From Nothophaeocryptopus gaeumannii (taxonomy: Eukaryota; Ascomycota; Dothideomycetes; Mycosphaerellales; Mycosphaerellaceae), in the NCBI GenBank assembly GCA_031771865.1, contig JASISA010000001.1, positions 372,001 through 436,000 on the forward strand: a DNA stretch of 64,000 bases, written 5' to 3'. The notes beneath the pieces are model-generated. The model ran no database searches. It saw nothing but the letters and a program-made list of their open reading frames with translations, and was not told where the DNA came from. Below, in pieces: positions 61,729-64,000 of this stretch (position 1 is the stretch's first letter; each line of letters opens with the position of its first letter). Both the position numbers and the translations under genes were made by a program.

Positions 61729-63935
61729 ATGGAACACCTCAATCCAGTAATCTCAAACGACTTCATCCCACTGACAGACGACGAGATTGAAGCCTTCTTT
61801 GAGGACCTCGACCGCGACAAAGATGGCTATGTTACGTTTGAGGAGCTCGAAGCTAAATTGCATGAAGTGCACGACGAGATAGCACCCGAACTGCAAAGAC
61901 ATCACATCCTCCATCCAGAACGACGAGACTTGGAGAAGTACACCAGCCACGCCCATTCTGGAGATGGCCTCCATGCGTTCCTGTGCCGAATCATGCCTGA
62001 ATGCGTAGCGAAACTTAATAGAGATGACTTCATCCGACACGTGCATTCCTGGGAGGTACCTAGCCAGAAGCAGACCGATTTAAAAGAGATTGAGAAGGAG
62101 GACCAAGAACAGGGGCACAAACTACCGTTGCGAAGACGAGCGCGCGCCTATTGGGCCGTCCATGGCCCAACCATTCTGTTTACAACGTTCGTCGTGGCAT
62201 GCATGCTTGCCATCGGTCTCTGGCAGATGATCATCTATATTCGGAATCAGCCAGTGAGACAGGCACTCGGATGGGGTGTTATCCTGGCGAAGGCAAGTGC
62301 AGGCGCGCTGTACCCTACTCTCGTTTTCATGCTATTGAGCATGAGCAGGCCTTTATCAACCTTTCTGCGACGCAACTACTACATCAGCGTAAGTGTAATC
62401 TTTTCATGGTCGGAGTTGCACTGACAAATGTCGCAGAGGTTCATCAACTGGGATCTCAGTCAAAAGTTCCACATCATCATGAGCTGTACGGGCTTGACTC
62501 TTGCGACTTTACACGCCATCGGACATCTGACTGGAACATTCTTGTACGGATCCCGACCAGCACAGCAGGACAACCTGGCTCAACTACTGGGCCCCGACGC
62601 TGTCCCACGATCATATGCGACCTATGTTCGTAGCCTACCTGGTTGGAGTGGCATCGTATCATTGGGCTTGTTCTGGATCATCAGCCTGATGAGCATGCCG
62701 TTCGTACGCAACCGGAACTACGAGCTTTTCCAGCTAGGACACCTACTCATGTTCCCTATGATAGGCCTTCTCTGTGCACACGGGACAGCGAAGCTCCTAC
62801 AGGCACCAATGCTCGGCTACTGGCTGGCATTTCCGGCGTGTCTTGTTATCATAGAGAGGCTACACAGGCTCATTCGTGGCTTTAGCAAGATTCCCGCCAC
62901 TATGAGAGTTCTCGACAATGACGCCGTGGTGGTTACGGTTCAGCATCCTAAGGGGAACGCTTGGAAATACTCTGCTGGACAGTACATCTTGCTCCAAGTA
63001 CCTAAGCTTTCGCTATTCCAGTGGCATCCGTTCACGATCTCCGCTTGCCGGGGCAGTGAGCTGCAGGTACATATCAAGGTCGAAGGTGACTGGACAGAAA
63101 AGCTACGAGACAGCATGCCCGAGGATGAGCTCATTCATGTCGGAATCGATGGACCCTTCGGCACGCCAGCCCAGCGCTTCTACGATTATGACTATTCCAT
63201 TATTGTCGGAGGCGGCATTGGCATCACGCCCTTCTCCGCGATCCTCACTGATCTTGAAGAGAACTTCAAAGAGCGACGAGACCCATGGGCGGATCGCAGA
63301 CGATCACGATCCATGTCCAGAGCTACCTCTTCGGTACGGAGCTCGCGCCGCAAGTCGATCAAAGAAGAGGAGAAGGTGGAGAATACTGACGATTCCTTGC
63401 TGTCGCCACGATGCGTCAACCCCGATCGCCGCGTAGACTTCCACTGGACCGTCCGCGAAAAGAATAATCTCCTCTGGTTCTCGGATCTTCTAAATCGAGC
63501 GATTGTGGGCGCCGGTCCTCTGGCCAAGCAGAACAAACTCGACCTCAATATCAACACGCACGTCACCGCCAAGAGACTGAACATCTCTACACGCGTGTTT
63601 CGATATGTTCTAGACGGATACCGCACAGAAGCCGCGCCCTACTCTGCTTTGACTGGTTTAAAGCAACGAAGCCACTTTGGTCGTCCTGATTTCAATGATA
63701 TCTTGGAGAAGCACCTCCAGCATCTCGTGGACGATGGTGTGAAGGACAAGAAAGTTGGTGTATTCGTAAGTGCCCCAATCCTCGCTTGGTAATGTCAGCA
63801 ACTGACCGTTAATAGTACTGCGGAACGCCTGTGGTAGGCGAGATCCTTTCCGACCGCTGCCATGAGCTCACCGCGAAAGCTCGCGATATGGGCCTGAGGA
63901 TTCGATACGACTTCTTGATGGAGGTTTTTGGCTAA
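61729..63935 (+). CDS. noxC: NADPH oxidase with EF-hand (NoxC type)
   Basis: Exons 61729-62388, 62437-63765 and 63816-63935 give 702 residues. NADPH oxidases make superoxide across a membrane. NoxC differs from NoxA and NoxB by an N-terminal calcium-binding EF-hand, seen here at residues 28-39 (DRDKDGYVTFEE). About six membrane helices follow, with haem-ligand histidines in HIIMSCTGLTLATLHAIGH and GHLLMFPMIGLLCAH. The FAD motif is HPFTIS and the NADPH motifs are GGGIGITPF and YCGTP near the end. A Ser/Arg-rich insert lies between the NADPH-binding strands. Both introns are 48-50 nt, GT-AG, phase 0. The last 10 codons (…RIRYDFLMEVFG) carry the usual terminal Phe. Confidence 0.95.
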
Positions 63936-64000
63936 ACTTGATTTCCTGCGACTATCTGCATCCGCGAGGTATTGTCAGACGAACGATTGACGACAGTGTA

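Noticed and set aside
1..64000. Nuclear reassignment of TAG to glutamine
   Set aside because: Several intact genes (for example those ending at 9455 and 10481) use TAG as their natural stop at the expected length.
1..64000. A biosynthetic gene cluster
   Set aside because: The dioxygenase, MDR reductase and FAD monooxygenase are scattered among housekeeping genes and there is no core synthase.
1..64000. Transposons or CRISPR arrays
   Set aside because: No transposase or reverse-transcriptase frames, long terminal repeats or regularly spaced repeats were seen; the intein is the only mobile-type element.

Overview
The window is nuclear DNA of a filamentous ascomycete, probably Pezizomycotina and plausibly a dothideomycete. 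The evidence is gene density (about one gene per 2.5 kb), many 47-62 nt GT-AG introns with CTAAC/CTGAC-like branch sites, and typical fungal families: an EF-hand NADPH oxidase, a secretory lipase, F-box-like 'LPxEIR' proteins, an NCS1 permease and a MARVEL protein. I see no operons, rRNA, tRNA, CRISPR array or transposon. The class-level placement is inference.

Layout. 0-9 kb: a gene cut by the left edge, a protein phosphatase 1 inhibitor-2 (Glc8) gene, two related coiled-coil/ankyrin genes (one with in-frame stops, one intact), a frameshifted coding relic, and a MARVEL membrane protein. 9-20.6 kb: an F-box-like gene, a DUF89 damage-control phosphatase, a secretory lipase, a FAM210/DUF1279 mitochondrial protein facing a frameshifted GNAT acetyltransferase, an NCS1 nucleobase permease and a 2OG-Fe(II) dioxygenase. 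21-25 kb: the CAF-1 large subunit and Spo11, divergent across 237 bp. 25-28 kb: a small secreted cysteine-rich protein and two divergent paralogues, one frameshifted. 28-37 kb: a 1071-residue disordered protein, dephospho-CoA kinase, and V-ATPase catalytic subunit A (VMA1). VMA1 carries a 484-residue intein with an intact-looking LAGLIDADG endonuclease, and the intein coding sequence is itself interrupted by a 53-nt intron. 37-49.5 kb: an F-box protein, an MDR oxidoreductase, a third ankyrin gene with two in-frame TAGs, the dynamin Vps1, a small ORF and an F-box-like protein. 49.8-64 kb: a FAD monooxygenase, a predicted N-myristoylated protein, the GTPase Rheb, the cohesin-release factor Wapl, uracil phosphoribosyltransferase and NoxC.

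Functional links are loose, as usual in fungi. CAF-1, Spo11 and Wapl are chromosome-biology genes. The NCS1 permease and uracil phosphoribosyltransferase could both serve pyrimidine salvage. Vma1, Vps1 and Rheb all act at or signal to the vacuole.

The most unusual features are the intein with its internal intron, the recurrent in-frame TAG codons in two ankyrin genes, and several single-base frameshifts in otherwise recognisable genes. Exon coordinates were worked out by eye from GT-AG sites and reading frame, so they are models rather than transcript evidence.
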